A model generated the notes under the pieces. It worked only from the letters and a program-made list of their open reading frames with translations, had not been told where the DNA came from and made no database searches. Positions 8,466-17,215 of a stretch of DNA of 64,000 bases are shown here, piece after piece. The stretch is taken from contig NZ_CP157967.1 of assembly GCF_040215725.1 (NCBI RefSeq), positions 2,232,001 to 2,296,000 of the forward strand. Reading direction: 5' to 3'. Both the position numbers and the translations under genes were made by a program. Within the stretch, counting starts at the first letter, position 1; every line of letters begins with the position of its first letter. The DNA comes from Rhizobium sp. ZPR4 (GTDB taxonomy: Bacteria > Pseudomonadota > Alphaproteobacteria > Rhizobiales > Rhizobiaceae).

Positions 8466-9668
8466 CTTGTTCTTGTTGTAGACGTCGATGAACACGGCAG
8501 CGAGCAGGACCGCACCCTTGATCATCTTCTGGGAGTCCGTCTGGTAGCCGAGGATCGACATACCCTGGTTCAAGACACCCATGATCAAGGCACCGATGAC
8601 AGCGCCCGTCACCTTGCCGACGCCGCCCGAAGCCGAAGCGCCACCGATGAAGCAGGCCGCGATGACGTCGAGCTCGAGACCGTCGCCGCCCTTGGCGGTT
8701 GCCGAGTTCAGGCGCGTGGCGATGATGATGCCGGCGATGCTGGCAAGGATGCCCATGTTGATGAAGGTGTAGAAGGTAAGCCGGCGGGTATCGATACCCG
8801 AGAGCTTCGTCGCCTTTTCATTGCCGCCCATGGCATAGATGCGGCGGCCGATCGTCGTGCGCTGCGTGGCAAAACCGTAAAGGGCGATCAGCAGCAGCAT
8901 GAGAACCAGAACGTTCGGCAGTCCTCGATAGGAGGAAATCTGGTAGCCGATGAAGATGGTTGCGGCGGCGATGACCAGATTCTGACCGATAAAGAAGCCG
9001 AAGGGCTCGACATCGATGCCATGCTTCTCATTCACGCTGCGACCGCGCCACGCGAGAAGGAACATCACGATCGGGATGGCAATGGTCAGGAAGATCGACG
9101 TCGAATGGATGCCGCCCATGTCCATGAAATCGGGAATGAAGCCGGTTGCGACGATCTGGAAGGCGGGCGGGAACGGACCGATGCTGCTGCCGTTGCCGGT
9201 CGTATTGATGATGGCATAGGTCAAACCACGGAAAACCAGCATGCCCGACAACGTCACGATGAACGACGGGATGCGGTGATAGGCGATGAAATATCCATGC
9301 CAGGCGCCGACCGCGGCCCCCATCAGAAGACAAATGACCGTCGCGAGCGCAAGATTCATATGCATCTGTACGACCAGCACGCCCGCGACCGCGCCGACGA
9401 AACCGACGACGGAGCCGACGGACAGATCGATATGGCCGGCCACAATGACCAGCAACATGCCGAGCGCCATGATGACGATGAACGAGTTCTGCAGCACGAT
9501 GTTGGTCAGGTTCTGCGGCCTGAACAGAACGCCGTTAGTGAGATACTGGAACAGCAGCATGATGACGACGAGCGCGATCAACATGCCGTATTCGCGAATA
9601 TTGTTGCGGATATGGTCGCCGATGGAAACGACGTGGCTGCTTTCCGTGGCTGGGTTGGCCGAGCTCAT
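8460..9668 (-). CDS. gguB: sugar ABC transporter permease GguB
   Basis: A 402-residue inner-membrane permease of the ribose/xylose type. About ten hydrophobic helices are visible, with the family block [16 protein letters not shown] and the typical ISGIDTRR-type loop before helix 8. The start [11 protein letters not shown] is chosen because its ATG overlaps the gguA stop codon as ATGA, the usual arrangement for coupled transporter genes; a longer in-frame extension upstream is arginine-rich shadow sequence. It works with GguA and probably receives sugars from ChvE. Confidence 0.93.
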   Translation of the reverse strand: MSSANPATESSHVVSIGDHIRNNIREYGMLIALVVIMLLFQYLTNGVLFRPQNLTNIVLQNSFIVIMALGMLLVIVAGHIDLSVGSVVGFVGAVAGVLVVQMHMNLALATVICLLMGAAVGAWHGYFIAYHRIPSFIVTLSGMLVFRGLTYAIINTTGNGSSIGPFPPAFQIVATGFIPDFMDMGGIHSTSIFLTIAIPIVMFLLAWRGRSVNEKHGIDVEPFGFFIGQNLVIAAATIFIGYQISSYRGLPNVLVLMLLLIALYGFATQRTTIGRRIYAMGGNEKATKLSGIDTRRLTFYTFINMGILASIAGIIIATRLNSATAKGGDGLELDVIAACFIGGASASGGVGKVTGAVIGALIMGVLNQGMSILGYQTDSQKMIKGAVLLAAVFIDVYNKNKG

Positions 9669-11203
9669 TGATGCTTCTCCCCTGAGCGCATGATAGCGCG
9701 CATGATACTCTCCTGGCTCGCCTCTGCCTTTGGCAATTCGGCGACGATGCGACCTTCGTTCATCACATAGATGCGATCGCAAGTGCCGAGAAGCTCGGGC
9801 ATTTCCGATGAGATCATCAGAACACCCTTTCCGTCGGCGGCAAGCTGGTTGATGATGGAATAGATTTCGTATTTGGCACCGACGTCGATACCGCGCGTCG
9901 GCTCGTCGAGGATCAGGACCTCCGGGTCGGAGAACAACCACTTCGACAGAACCACCTTCTGCTGGTTGCCGCCGGACAGGTTGCCCGCCTCCTGGAAGAC
10001 GCCTGCCGAGCGGATACGCAGCTTGGCGCGATAGTTGGTCGCCACCTGCAGCTCGCGCACGTCATCGATGACCGTCGCCCTGGAAACACCGAGCAGGTTG
10101 GCGAGCGTCGTATTGTGCAGGATGCTGTTCGAAAGAACGAGACCGAGCTGCTTGCGGTCTTCGGTAACATAGGCAAGACCCGCGTCGATCGCCCGGCGCA
10201 CCGTGGTGGTGTCGACAAGCTTGCCATCGACGAAGACTTCACCGCTGATCTTGTGGCCGTAGGACTTGCCGAAAACGCTCATGGCGAATTCGGTGCGGCC
10301 GGCGCCCATCAGGCCGGCGATGCCGACGACTTCGCCCTTGCGGACATTGACGTTGATATCGTGCAGAACCTGACGGTCGCGATGCTGCTGGTGGAACGCG
10401 TTCCAGTTCTTCACTTCGAAGATCGTCTCGCCGATCGGAACCGAGCGCGGCGGATAACGGTCGGCGAGTTCACGGCCGACCATGTTGCGGATGATGATGT
10501 CTTCGCTGATCTCTTCTTCGTGACAGTTCAGCGTCTTCACGGTCATTCCGTCGCGCAGCACGGTGATCTGGTCGGCCACCTTGCGCACTTCGTTGAGCTT
10601 GTGCGTGATGATGATCGACGTGATGCCCTGATTGCGGAATTCCATGAGGAGGTTGAGAAGCGCATCGGAATCGCTTTCGTTGAGCGATGCCGTCGGCTCG
10701 TCGAGAATGAGCAGCTTGACGCTCTTCGACAGGGCCTTGGCAATCTCGACGAGCTGCTGCTTGCCGACGCCGATGTCTGTCACGAGCGTATTCGGAGATT
10801 CCTTGAGGCCTACTTTTGCAAGCAGCCGCTTGGTGCGGGTAAATGTTTCCTGCCAGTTGATCATGCCACTGGCAACGACCTCGTTGCCCAGGAAAATATT
10901 CTCGGCGATCGACAGAAGCGGAACGAGCGCCAGCTCCTGATGGATAATAATGATGCCGATATCTTCGGAATCCCTGATCGTCTTGAACTGGCGAACCGCG
11001 CCATCGTAATGGATGTCGCCTTCGTAGGTGCCGGCGGGATAGACGCCAGAGAGCACCTTCATCAGAGTCGATTTGCCGGCTCCATTTTCGCCGACCAAGG
11101 CATGTATCTCGCCCTGACGAACCTTCAGATTGACATTTTCCAGGGCGTTCACACCGGGGAACGACTTGGTGATGTTCTGCATTTCAAGAATGGTATCGTC
11201 CAT
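9665..11203 (-). CDS. gguA: sugar ABC transporter ATP-binding protein GguA
   Basis: A 512-residue protein with two ABC domains in tandem, typical of monosaccharide importers. The first has Walker [13 protein letters not shown] and Walker [11 protein letters not shown]. The second has a degenerate P-loop ([14 protein letters not shown]), signature LSGGNQQKV and Walker [10 protein letters not shown]. It energises uptake through GguB. It follows chvE by 105 bp, a gap that contains a strong hairpin, and overlaps gguB by 4 bp. Confidence 0.94.
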   Translation of the reverse strand: MDDTILEMQNITKSFPGVNALENVNLKVRQGEIHALVGENGAGKSTLMKVLSGVYPAGTYEGDIHYDGAVRQFKTIRDSEDIGIIIIHQELALVPLLSIAENIFLGNEVVASGMINWQETFTRTKRLLAKVGLKESPNTLVTDIGVGKQQLVEIAKALSKSVKLLILDEPTASLNESDSDALLNLLMEFRNQGITSIIITHKLNEVRKVADQITVLRDGMTVKTLNCHEEEISEDIIIRNMVGRELADRYPPRSVPIGETIFEVKNWNAFHQQHRDRQVLHDINVNVRKGEVVGIAGLMGAGRTEFAMSVFGKSYGHKISGEVFVDGKLVDTTTVRRAIDAGLAYVTEDRKQLGLVLSNSILHNTTLANLLGVSRATVIDDVRELQVATNYRAKLRIRSAGVFQEAGNLSGGNQQKVVLSKWLFSDPEVLILDEPTRGIDVGAKYEIYSIINQLAADGKGVLMISSEMPELLGTCDRIYVMNEGRIVAELPKAEASQESIMRAIMRSGEKHQ

Positions 11204-11264
11204 AGTCCAAATCCAACGCCGCGACTGAACATAGCAGACCGCGCGATCGTCTTAAATATCAAAG

Positions 11265-11290
11265 CCAGGGCTCGCGCTAAAGCGAGCCCT
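11265..11290 (-). other. hairpin between chvE and gguA
   Basis: A perfect 10-bp stem, CAGGGCTCGC and GCGAGCCCTG, with a 6-base loop lies 19 bases past the chvE stop codon. It is followed by GCTTTGATATTT, so it is a leaky terminator or an mRNA 3'-end stabiliser. Such elements often allow the binding protein to exceed the membrane components. Confidence 0.6.
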
Positions 11291-11308
11291 GACCGGTATA
11301 TCGGAAGA

Positions 11309-12373
11309 TTACTTCAGCTGGTCAGCCTTGTAGTAACCACCATCGACGAGGATCTTCTCGTAGTTGGTCTTGTCAACTGCGACCGGGGTCAGCAGGTAGG
11401 ACGGAACAACTTTGACACCGTTGTCGTAGGTCTTGGTGTCGTTGACTTCAGGCGTCTTGCCTTCCATCAGAGCGTTGACCATGCTGACGGTGACCTTGGC
11501 GAGGTCACGGGTATCCTTGAAGATCGTCGAATGCTGTTCGCCAGCGATGATCGACTTGACCGACGGGATTTCCGAGTCCTGACCGGTAACGATCGGGAGC
11601 TTCACGCCGCCGGTGCCGTAACCGACGCCCTTGAGCGAGGAGAGGATACCGATCGACAGACCGTCGTACGGAGACAGAACGGCGTCGACGTGAGCGTCGG
11701 TGTAGTAGGCCGACAGCAGGTTATCCATACGAGCCTGGGCCGTTGCCGGGTCCCAACGCAGCGTGCCGACCTTGTCCATGCCCATCTGGCCGGACTTTAC
11801 GACCAGCTTGCCGCTGTCGATGTAAGGCTTCAGGACCGACATTGCGCCGTCATAGAAGAAGAAGGCGTTGTTGTCGTCCGGAGAACCGCCGAACAGCTCG
11901 ATGTTGAACGGACCCTTGCCATCCTTGAGGCCGAGAGCGTCGACGATCGAGCCAGCCTGCAGAACGCCGACCTTGAAGTTGTCGAACGTTGCATAGTAGT
12001 CGACGTTGCCGCTGTTGCGGATCAGACGGTCATAGGCGATGACCTTGATGCCGGCATCGTGAGCCTTCTGCAGGACGTCGGACAGCGTGGTGCCGTCGAT
12101 CGAAGCGATGACGAGGACCTTGTCGCCCTTGGTGACCATGTTCTCGATCTGCGAGAGCTGGTTCGGGATGTCGTCGTCGCCATACTGCAGGTCGGTGCCG
12201 TAACCGGCAGCCTGGAGCTGCTTGACGATGTTGTTGCCGTCATCGATCCAGCGAGCCGAAGCCTTGGTCGGCATAGCGATGCCTACCGTGCCCTTGTCCG
12301 CCGCGAAGGCAGGTACCACCAGCGTAGCGACGCCGAACGCAGCGCCGGCCATCAATGAGATAATGGATTTCAT
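11309..12373 (-). CDS. chvE: ChvE multiple-sugar-binding periplasmic protein
   Basis: A 354-residue periplasmic sugar-binding protein with signal peptide [20 protein letters not shown] ending AFA-AD. The mature protein opens [20 protein letters not shown], the ChvE hallmark. In Agrobacterium it binds arabinose, galactose, glucose and related sugars, feeds GguAB and, where VirA is present, enhances virulence signalling. The start is fixed by the GGGAGAGAG ribosome site; the in-frame ATG at 12406 lacks one. It is divergent from the LysR-type gene gbpR, which is known to activate chvE in response to sugar. Confidence 0.95.
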   Translation of the reverse strand: MKSIISLMAGAAFGVATLVVPAFAADKGTVGIAMPTKASARWIDDGNNIVKQLQAAGYGTDLQYGDDDIPNQLSQIENMVTKGDKVLVIASIDGTTLSDVLQKAHDAGIKVIAYDRLIRNSGNVDYYATFDNFKVGVLQAGSIVDALGLKDGKGPFNIELFGGSPDDNNAFFFYDGAMSVLKPYIDSGKLVVKSGQMGMDKVGTLRWDPATAQARMDNLLSAYYTDAHVDAVLSPYDGLSIGILSSLKGVGYGTGGVKLPIVTGQDSEIPSVKSIIAGEQHSTIFKDTRDLAKVTVSMVNALMEGKTPEVNDTKTYDNGVKVVPSYLLTPVAVDKTNYEKILVDGGYYKADQLK

Positions 12374-12537
12374 TACTCTCTCCCTTGTTGATAATGTGGC
12401 GGACAAAAAATGCCCGCCCGAAACTGCGGCAGGTTCCGTAGAAGGAATGATTTACTTCTAATTGTGAGAAACGAAGTAGGTCTCCTCCACGCTCTCACGG
12501 TTTATGAGCTGTACCCAGCGCACAATCGGCAAACTCG

Positions 12538-12596
12538 TACGATTTCGTATAACTGTCAAATAGAATAACTGGCTAAACATATACCAAGTTTGGTAT
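12538..12596. promoter_or_regulatory. chvE-gbpR divergent control region with two dyads
   Basis: Two dyads lie in the 255-bp divergent spacer: TACGA-TT-TCGTA at 12538-12549 and ATACCAA-GT-TTGGTAT at 12581-12596. A TTGACA box for chvE sits between them on the minus strand (12554-12559). The symmetry and spacing fit LysR-type binding by GbpR, but no published GbpR site was available for comparison. The remaining sequence is AT-rich. Confidence 0.55.
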
Positions 12597-12628
12597 AATG
12601 TTAAAAAATAGTACTTTTTTGCCGATGA

Positions 12629-13654
12629 ATGGGAAATTTGGCCGCTATGGAGAAAATATATAACGATTATGTGAGCGATGGCATTGAGATTCATTCCGAC
12701 AATTTTCGCGACGACGCACTGCTGAAAGCCGGTTTGAAGCTCAACCACCTGCGCATGATCGTCACGATCGAGGATCACGGGCAAATATCCGCGGCCGCTG
12801 AGTCCATGAACATGTCACAACCTGCGGCTTCACGCATGCTCTCAGAAATGGAGTCGATTGTCAAAAGCCCGCTTTACGAGCGCGTTGCCAGAGGCGTCAT
12901 GCTGACCCCTTTCGGCCTTGCCCTGGCCAAGCGGGCGCGCAAGATCCTGCTGGAGCTACGCGAGGCTGGCCGGGAGCTTGGTGCCTTGCGGACCGGCAGG
13001 GGCGGCTCGGTCTTTCTGGGGGCGGTGACAGCACCGGCGATCAGCCTTGTCGTCCCGGCCATCCAGCGTGTGACACGCACCTATCCCGGCATAGAGATCA
13101 ATATCGAGGTCGAGAACAGCAATGTGCTCGCGCGCGAGCTGCTGGCCGCCCGCCACGACTTCATTATCAGCCGCATCCCGGATGATCTCGATCCGCGCCT
13201 GTTCACCGCCCATGAGATCGGCGTCGAAAAAGCCTGCCTGGTGGTTCGCAACGGACATCCGCTGCTTGAAAAGGGCGTTGCCGGCCTGCATGATCTGGCG
13301 GGTTACGACTGGGTATTCCAGCCACCAGGAACATTGCTTCGCCGCAAGGTGGAGGATATTTTCCTCGCCGCCGGCGTGCCCTTGCCGGAAAACGTCGTCA
13401 ATACCTCGTCTCTGCTTCTGACGCTCGCGGTGGTCTGCAAGACGGATGCGATCGCGCCGATTGCGCTCGACATGGCGCAATTCATCTGCGGGCAGACGTC
13501 ACAGGCCGGCGAATCCTCTATCCTGCCAATCGATTTCGATATCGACGTCAGGCCCTACAGCCTCATCACCGCCCGCGAACGCGCCATGCCGCCAAGTGCG
13601 CGCCTGCTGCACGACATGATCCTGGAAGAGAGCCGGCATCTCTCGCCGACATAA
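12629..13654 (+). CDS. gbpR: LysR-family regulator GbpR
   Basis: A 341-residue LysR-type regulator. The N-terminal winged helix-turn-helix is at about residues 38-95 (LKLNHLRMIVTIEDHGQIS, then AAAESMNMSQPAASRMLSEM), followed by a periplasmic-binding-like effector domain. It is divergent from chvE, the arrangement of galactose-binding-protein regulator GbpR, which activates chvE in response to arabinose, galactose or fucose. The N terminus is longer than typical LysR proteins; the ATG at 12647 is an alternative start and neither has a clear ribosome site. Confidence 0.9.
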   Translation: MGNLAAMEKIYNDYVSDGIEIHSDNFRDDALLKAGLKLNHLRMIVTIEDHGQISAAAESMNMSQPAASRMLSEMESIVKSPLYERVARGVMLTPFGLALAKRARKILLELREAGRELGALRTGRGGSVFLGAVTAPAISLVVPAIQRVTRTYPGIEINIEVENSNVLARELLAARHDFIISRIPDDLDPRLFTAHEIGVEKACLVVRNGHPLLEKGVAGLHDLAGYDWVFQPPGTLLRRKVEDIFLAAGVPLPENVVNTSSLLLTLAVVCKTDAIAPIALDMAQFICGQTSQAGESSILPIDFDIDVRPYSLITARERAMPPSARLLHDMILEESRHLSPT

Positions 13655-13715
13655 ATGCAAGCCATAAGCTCCGCGCCAACTTCCACTCCTATCAAGTTTG
13701 ACGTGGAGATCACGC

Positions 13716-14177
13716 ATGCTGTTCAAGCAATCATTGTTTCAATCCGTGCTCGACCGCCTCGACAGCGAAGAGGAGGTTACGGAAAAGGAAGAGGCCGCGC
13801 ATCGCATCCGCGGCCTGAATGTGAGCTTTGCAGCAACGGTGCTCGGCGGCGAGACGCCCGGCGCACAACGTCCCGACGAAGCCTATCGCGACAATCTCGG
13901 TGACCCGATCATCCTGCCGGACCCGGAACCTGCGCCGCAAGAGCCGGAACCGCCTGTTATGCCCGAGTATCTCAGCCGAACATCACGGGAAGAAGTCGCT
14001 GCCGAGCTCGCCATCACCCCGGACCTCACGCGCGAAGCCCTGCAGGAAAAGCGCCGCAGCTTCGCCAAGGCCAACCATCCAGATAGCGTCGCCGCCCTCT
14101 TCCGCGAACAGGCAACGACGCGCATGATGCTCGCCAATCAGCTGGTCGACGAAGCTATACGCCGCCTCAGGCGGTGA
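13716..14177 (+). CDS. small protein with C-terminal divergent J domain
   Basis: A 153-residue soluble protein. The C-terminal 55 residues (EVAAELAITPDLTREALQEK through the end) resemble a J domain, with the HPD tripeptide in FAKANHPDSV that stimulates DnaK-type chaperones. The middle is Pro/Glu-rich (PDPEPAPQEPEPPVMP), probably a flexible linker. A TGGAG ribosome site precedes the ATG at 13716. The partner and function are unknown. It converges stop-to-stop, with no gap, on the small membrane protein gene. Confidence 0.75.
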   Translation: MLFKQSLFQSVLDRLDSEEEVTEKEEAAHRIRGLNVSFAATVLGGETPGAQRPDEAYRDNLGDPIILPDPEPAPQEPEPPVMPEYLSRTSREEVAAELAITPDLTREALQEKRRSFAKANHPDSVAALFREQATTRMMLANQLVDEAIRRLRR

Positions 14178-14441
14178 TTATTTCTTATCCTCCGACGGCG
14201 GCTCATCATCTTCTGCAGCATCGTCCTGCGGCCGGGCTTCGCTTGCGGCTTCGGGCGGTTGCGGCTTGAAATTGAGGAGCAGCATCCAGGCGGAATAGGC
14301 GCCGAGCGCGCCCGACAGCATCGCCCAAAATGGCTGTGAGCCGAGCGTTTCGACGGCTGCCCAGCCAAAGCAGACGGCCACGATGAGGATGCGCACCCAA
14401 AGCGGCTTGTAGATGGGATGGCTGGGATCGATCAGTTGCAT
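14178..14441 (-). CDS. small two-helix membrane protein
   Basis: An 87-residue protein starting MQLIDPSHPIYKPLWVRIL with two predicted membrane helices (about residues 12-30 and 35-57) and an acidic hydrophilic tail (QDDAAEDDEPPSEDKK). It resembles short two-TM proteins of the DUF3329 kind, but I cannot confirm this. It abuts the J-domain gene tail to tail. An in-frame ATG 21 bases upstream exists; the inner start follows an AGAGA ribosome site. Confidence 0.65.
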   Translation of the reverse strand: MQLIDPSHPIYKPLWVRILIVAVCFGWAAVETLGSQPFWAMLSGALGAYSAWMLLLNFKPQPPEAASEARPQDDAAEDDEPPSEDKK

Positions 14442-14608
14442 GGGTCTCTTTTGCCTGTTCAAGAAGACATGTCTTTAGCGCATCATCAGGAAAATTGTGA
14501 AGCCGTCCGTATAAAATAAGGTTTTGCGGGCGGGTTTCAGCTAAGCCGGGATCCAACCGGAATTTTCAAAATTGTGAAGTCCATGCGGCTTGACGCCATC
14601 GCAGGAAA

Positions 14609-14626
14609 ATGGAATGAAAATTCCAT
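14609..14626. promoter_or_regulatory. IolR-type operator upstream of iolG
   Basis: An 18-bp inverted repeat, ATGGAAT-GAAA-ATTCCAT, lies 46 bp upstream of the iolG start. It contains GGAA-N6-TTCC, the motif reported for the RpiR-type inositol repressor IolR in Sinorhizobium meliloti. Regulation of iolG by IolR encoded elsewhere is therefore likely. Confidence 0.7.
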
Positions 14627-14672
14627 AGAAGTTTATATTCGGTCCATTTATTCCGAATCCAGGGAGGTAGAA

Positions 14673-15665
14673 ATGACTGTCAGATTTGGTCTGCTCGGTG
14701 CCGGACGCATCGGCAAGGTGCACGCGAAGGCCGTCAGCGGCGATGCCAACGCCAAGCTCGTCGCTGTCGCGGATGCGTTCCCCGCGGCTGCGGAAGCGAT
14801 TTCCGCCGCCTATGGCTGCGAAGTACGCACCATCGAAGCGATCGAAGCCGCCAAGGATATCGATGCCGTCGTCATTTGCACGCCGACCGATACCCATGCC
14901 GATCTCATCGAGCGCTTCACCCGCGCCGGCAAGGCCGTCTTCTGCGAAAAGCCTGTCGACCTCGACGTCGCCCGCGTCCAGGCCTGCATCAAGGTCGTCA
15001 ATGAAACCAAGGGCAAGCTGATGGTCGGCTTCAACCGCCGCTTCGACCCACATTTCATGGCCGTCAAGAAGGCGATCGACGAAGGCCGCATCGGCACCGT
15101 CGAAATGGTGACGATCACCTCGCGCGACCCCGGCGCCCCGCCGGTCGATTACATCAAGCGCTCTGGCGGCATCTTCCGCGATATGACGATCCATGATTTC
15201 GACATGGCGCGCTTCCTGCTCGGCGAAGAACCGGTCGCCGTCACAGCGACCGCCGCAGTCCTCGTCGACAAGGCGATCGGCGAAGCCGGTGATTACGACA
15301 GCGTCTCCGTCATCCTTCAGACGGCCTCGGGCAAGCAGGCGATCATCTCCAACTCGCGCCGCGCCACCTATGGCTACGATCAGCGCATCGAAATCCACGG
15401 CTCGAAGGGCATGGTCGCAGCCGAAAACCAGCGCCCCTTCTCCATCGAAGTCGCCAATGGCGATGGCTACACCCGCCCGCCGCTGCATGATTTCTTCATG
15501 ACGCGCTACACGGAAGCCTATGCCAACGAGATCGCGAGCTTCATCGCCGCGGTCGAAAAGGGCACGACCATCACGCCGTCAGGCGCCGATGGCCTGGCCG
15601 CGCTGAAGCTGGCCGATGCCGCGCTGCAATCGGTCAAGGAAGGCCGCCTGGTAAAGATCGACTAA
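14673..15665 (+). CDS. iolG: myo-inositol 2-dehydrogenase
   Basis: A 330-residue NAD-dependent Gfo/Idh/MocA oxidoreductase. The Rossmann motif is RFGLLGAGRIGKVHAK, and the active site has the EKPVDLD lysine and the Asp/His of DMTIHDFDMARFLLGE. Length and sequence fit IdhA/IolG, which oxidises myo-inositol to scyllo-inosose, the first step of inositol catabolism. A textbook AGGGAGG ribosome site fixes this start. An IolR-type palindrome upstream and a strong terminator downstream indicate a monocistronic inositol-regulated unit. Confidence 0.9.
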   Translation: MTVRFGLLGAGRIGKVHAKAVSGDANAKLVAVADAFPAAAEAISAAYGCEVRTIEAIEAAKDIDAVVICTPTDTHADLIERFTRAGKAVFCEKPVDLDVARVQACIKVVNETKGKLMVGFNRRFDPHFMAVKKAIDEGRIGTVEMVTITSRDPGAPPVDYIKRSGGIFRDMTIHDFDMARFLLGEEPVAVTATAAVLVDKAIGEAGDYDSVSVILQTASGKQAIISNSRRATYGYDQRIEIHGSKGMVAAENQRPFSIEVANGDGYTRPPLHDFFMTRYTEAYANEIASFIAAVEKGTTITPSGADGLAALKLADAALQSVKEGRLVKID

Positions 15666-15701
15666 GCAATCCCCGGTTCCCGTAGGGAATACCGTCCTCC
15701 C

Positions 15702-15738
15702 AAAAGTCCGCCGCGAAGCGATTCGCGGCGGACTTTTT
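15702..15738 (+). terminator. intrinsic terminator of iolG
   Basis: A perfect 12-bp stem with arms GTCCGCCGCGAA and TTCGCGGCGGAC and loop GCGA is preceded by AAAA and followed by TTTTTC. This is a strong Rho-independent terminator. Confidence 0.92.
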
Positions 15739-15798
15739 CGTGATGCCCACTCCGCTCGGCGTCCAATATTACCTATGCAAAAACCGCTTGCGAATCAC

Positions 15799-15814
15799 AT
15801 AAGTACGTGCTTAT
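15799..15814. promoter_or_regulatory. ArsR-type operator candidate
   Basis: A 16-bp imperfect palindrome, ATAAGtACGTgCTTAT, with two internal mismatches lies just upstream of the ArsR-family start. Small ArsR regulators bind such dyads, so autorepression is inferred. Its place inside the longer in-frame reading supports the start at 15823. Confidence 0.5.
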
Positions 15815-15822
15815 CTGTTCGC

Positions 15823-16137
15823 ATGATAGAGAATGAGATATTCCGGGCTTTGGCCGATCCGACCCGCCGGGCCATCTTCGAGAAGCTGGCCGCAGGCAGC
15901 ATGAATGCCAGTACCCTGCGCGAAGGCATGGATATCAGCCAGCCTGCCATGTCCCAGCACCTTGCAGTTCTGCGGAGTGCCGGACTGGTCAGGGAAGAGC
16001 GACAGGGGCGCTTCGTGAATTACGAAGTCGACCCAGAAGGGCTTACCCTCATCGCCCAGTGGCTGGCGAAATATCGCGCCTATTGGCCCGCCCGCATCGA
16101 AGCTCTCAAGGTTTTGTTGAAGGATATGGATCAATGA
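15823..16137 (+). CDS. ArsR-family transcriptional regulator
   Basis: A 104-residue winged helix-turn-helix regulator starting MIENEIFRALADPTRRAIFE. The recognition helix is in DISQPAMSQHLAVLRSAGLV. No metal-binding cysteine box is present, so it belongs to the ArsR subgroup that accompanies SRPBCC proteins rather than metal sensors. Its stop overlaps the next start as ATGA. A 5' in-frame extension to 15775 would include the palindromic operator and is not preferred. Confidence 0.87.
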   Translation: MIENEIFRALADPTRRAIFEKLAAGSMNASTLREGMDISQPAMSQHLAVLRSAGLVREERQGRFVNYEVDPEGLTLIAQWLAKYRAYWPARIEALKVLLKDMDQ

Positions 16138-16493
16138 ACGATCTGAAGATCCCCTTGCGGGAAAGAGTCATCGAACTTGAATACGAGTTCAACGAGCCGC
16201 CGCAAAAAGTCTGGCGGGCAATCAGCACCCCTGAGCTTCGGGAAAGCTGGCTGCCGAAGGAAGCTTTGCCCGATCCCAAGGCAATATTGGTCACGCCGGG
16301 CGAAGAGGTCCGCTACAGACTGCGGGACGAGGCACCGCCCTTCCTCGAAAGCACGGTGACTTTCAGAATATCGTTGAACGCAAGCGGCGGCACGAGCCTG
16401 CGGATCATCCACGAGCTCGACGATACGCGGCTTCGTGAGACTGAAAAGACTGCGGCGAACAACAACAGCCTGACCGTCATGCGCGCCGCCTGA
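16134..16493 (+). CDS. SRPBCC (AHSA1-like) domain protein
   Basis: A 119-residue protein of the AHSA1/START-like SRPBCC fold (ELEYEFNEPPQKVWRAISTPELRESWL), which forms a hydrophobic ligand-binding cup. It is translationally coupled to the ArsR gene by a 4-bp overlap, a common regulator-effector pairing in rhizobia. The ligand is unknown. The domain is somewhat shorter than typical 140-160 residue members and ends without the usual final long helix. Confidence 0.82.
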   Translation: MNDLKIPLRERVIELEYEFNEPPQKVWRAISTPELRESWLPKEALPDPKAILVTPGEEVRYRLRDEAPPFLESTVTFRISLNASGGTSLRIIHELDDTRLRETEKTAANNNSLTVMRAA

Positions 16494-16537
16494 GGCGCTA
16501 GATCTATCAACAATTTCAAGAACATTGGAGTTCGCCG

Positions 16538-17161
16538 ATGCGCGAAGCGATGCAACTCGTCCCTATGGTCGTGGAACAATCCAGCAGAGGAGAGCGGTCT
16601 TTCGACATCTATTCCCGCCTGCTGCGCGAGAGAATCATCTTTCTGAATGGCGAGGTCAACGACACCGTCTCGGCCCTTGTCTGCGCGCAACTGCTGTTTC
16701 TCGAGGCGGAAAGCCCGAAGAAGCCGATCAGCCTTTACATCAATTCGCCGGGCGGTGTCGTGACCAGCGGCCTCGCCATGTACGATACCATGCGTTACAT
16801 CCGCGCGCCGGTGCATACGCTCTGCATGGGGACGGCCCGCTCGATGGGATCGTTCCTGCTCATGGCGGGCGAACCCGGCCAGCGCTCTGCCCTTCCCAAC
16901 GCCAGCATCCATATCCATCAGCCCTTGGGCGGCTTCCAGGGCCAAGCTTCCGACATGCTCATCCACGCCGAGGAAATCAAGCGAACGAAACACCGCATGA
17001 CACGGCTCTATGCCGAGCATTGCGGTCGCTCCTACGAGGAATTCGAACGTGCCATGGACCGCGACTACTTCATGACCGCCGAAGAAGCTCTGGAATGGGG
17101 CCTCATCGACCGCATCCTGCAGATTCGCGAGGAAGACCAGCCTTCAGGCTTGGCGGATTGA
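16538..17161 (+). CDS. clpP: ClpP-type ATP-dependent protease subunit
   Basis: A 207-residue serine peptidase forming the proteolytic chamber for Clp ATPases. The catalytic triad is Ser102 ([11 protein letters not shown]), His127 ([10 protein letters not shown]) and Asp176 ([11 protein letters not shown]), with the same 25- and 49-residue spacings as E. coli ClpP. Arg replaces the usual Ala before the catalytic Ser. Rhizobia carry several ClpP paralogues, and this one has no clpX or lon beside it, so it is probably an accessory copy. A GGAG site precedes the ATG. Confidence 0.9.
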   Translation: MREAMQLVPMVVEQSSRGERSFDIYSRLLRERIIFLNGEVNDTVSALVCAQLLFLEAESPKKPISLYINSPGGVVTSGLAMYDTMRYIRAPVHTLCMGTARSMGSFLLMAGEPGQRSALPNASIHIHQPLGGFQGQASDMLIHAEEIKRTKHRMTRLYAEHCGRSYEEFERAMDRDYFMTAEEALEWGLIDRILQIREEDQPSGLAD

Positions 17162-17215
17162 TTCCAGCAACGCCGCAGCCGGCAGTATGGCAGTGTCCTG
17201 CACTGGCGTCGCTTC

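Noticed and set aside
10115..12358. A 747-codon plus-strand frame opposite gguA and chvE.
   Set aside because: Antisense shadow; crosses the chvE-gguA boundary and its hairpin, and the translated product lacks any known fold signature.
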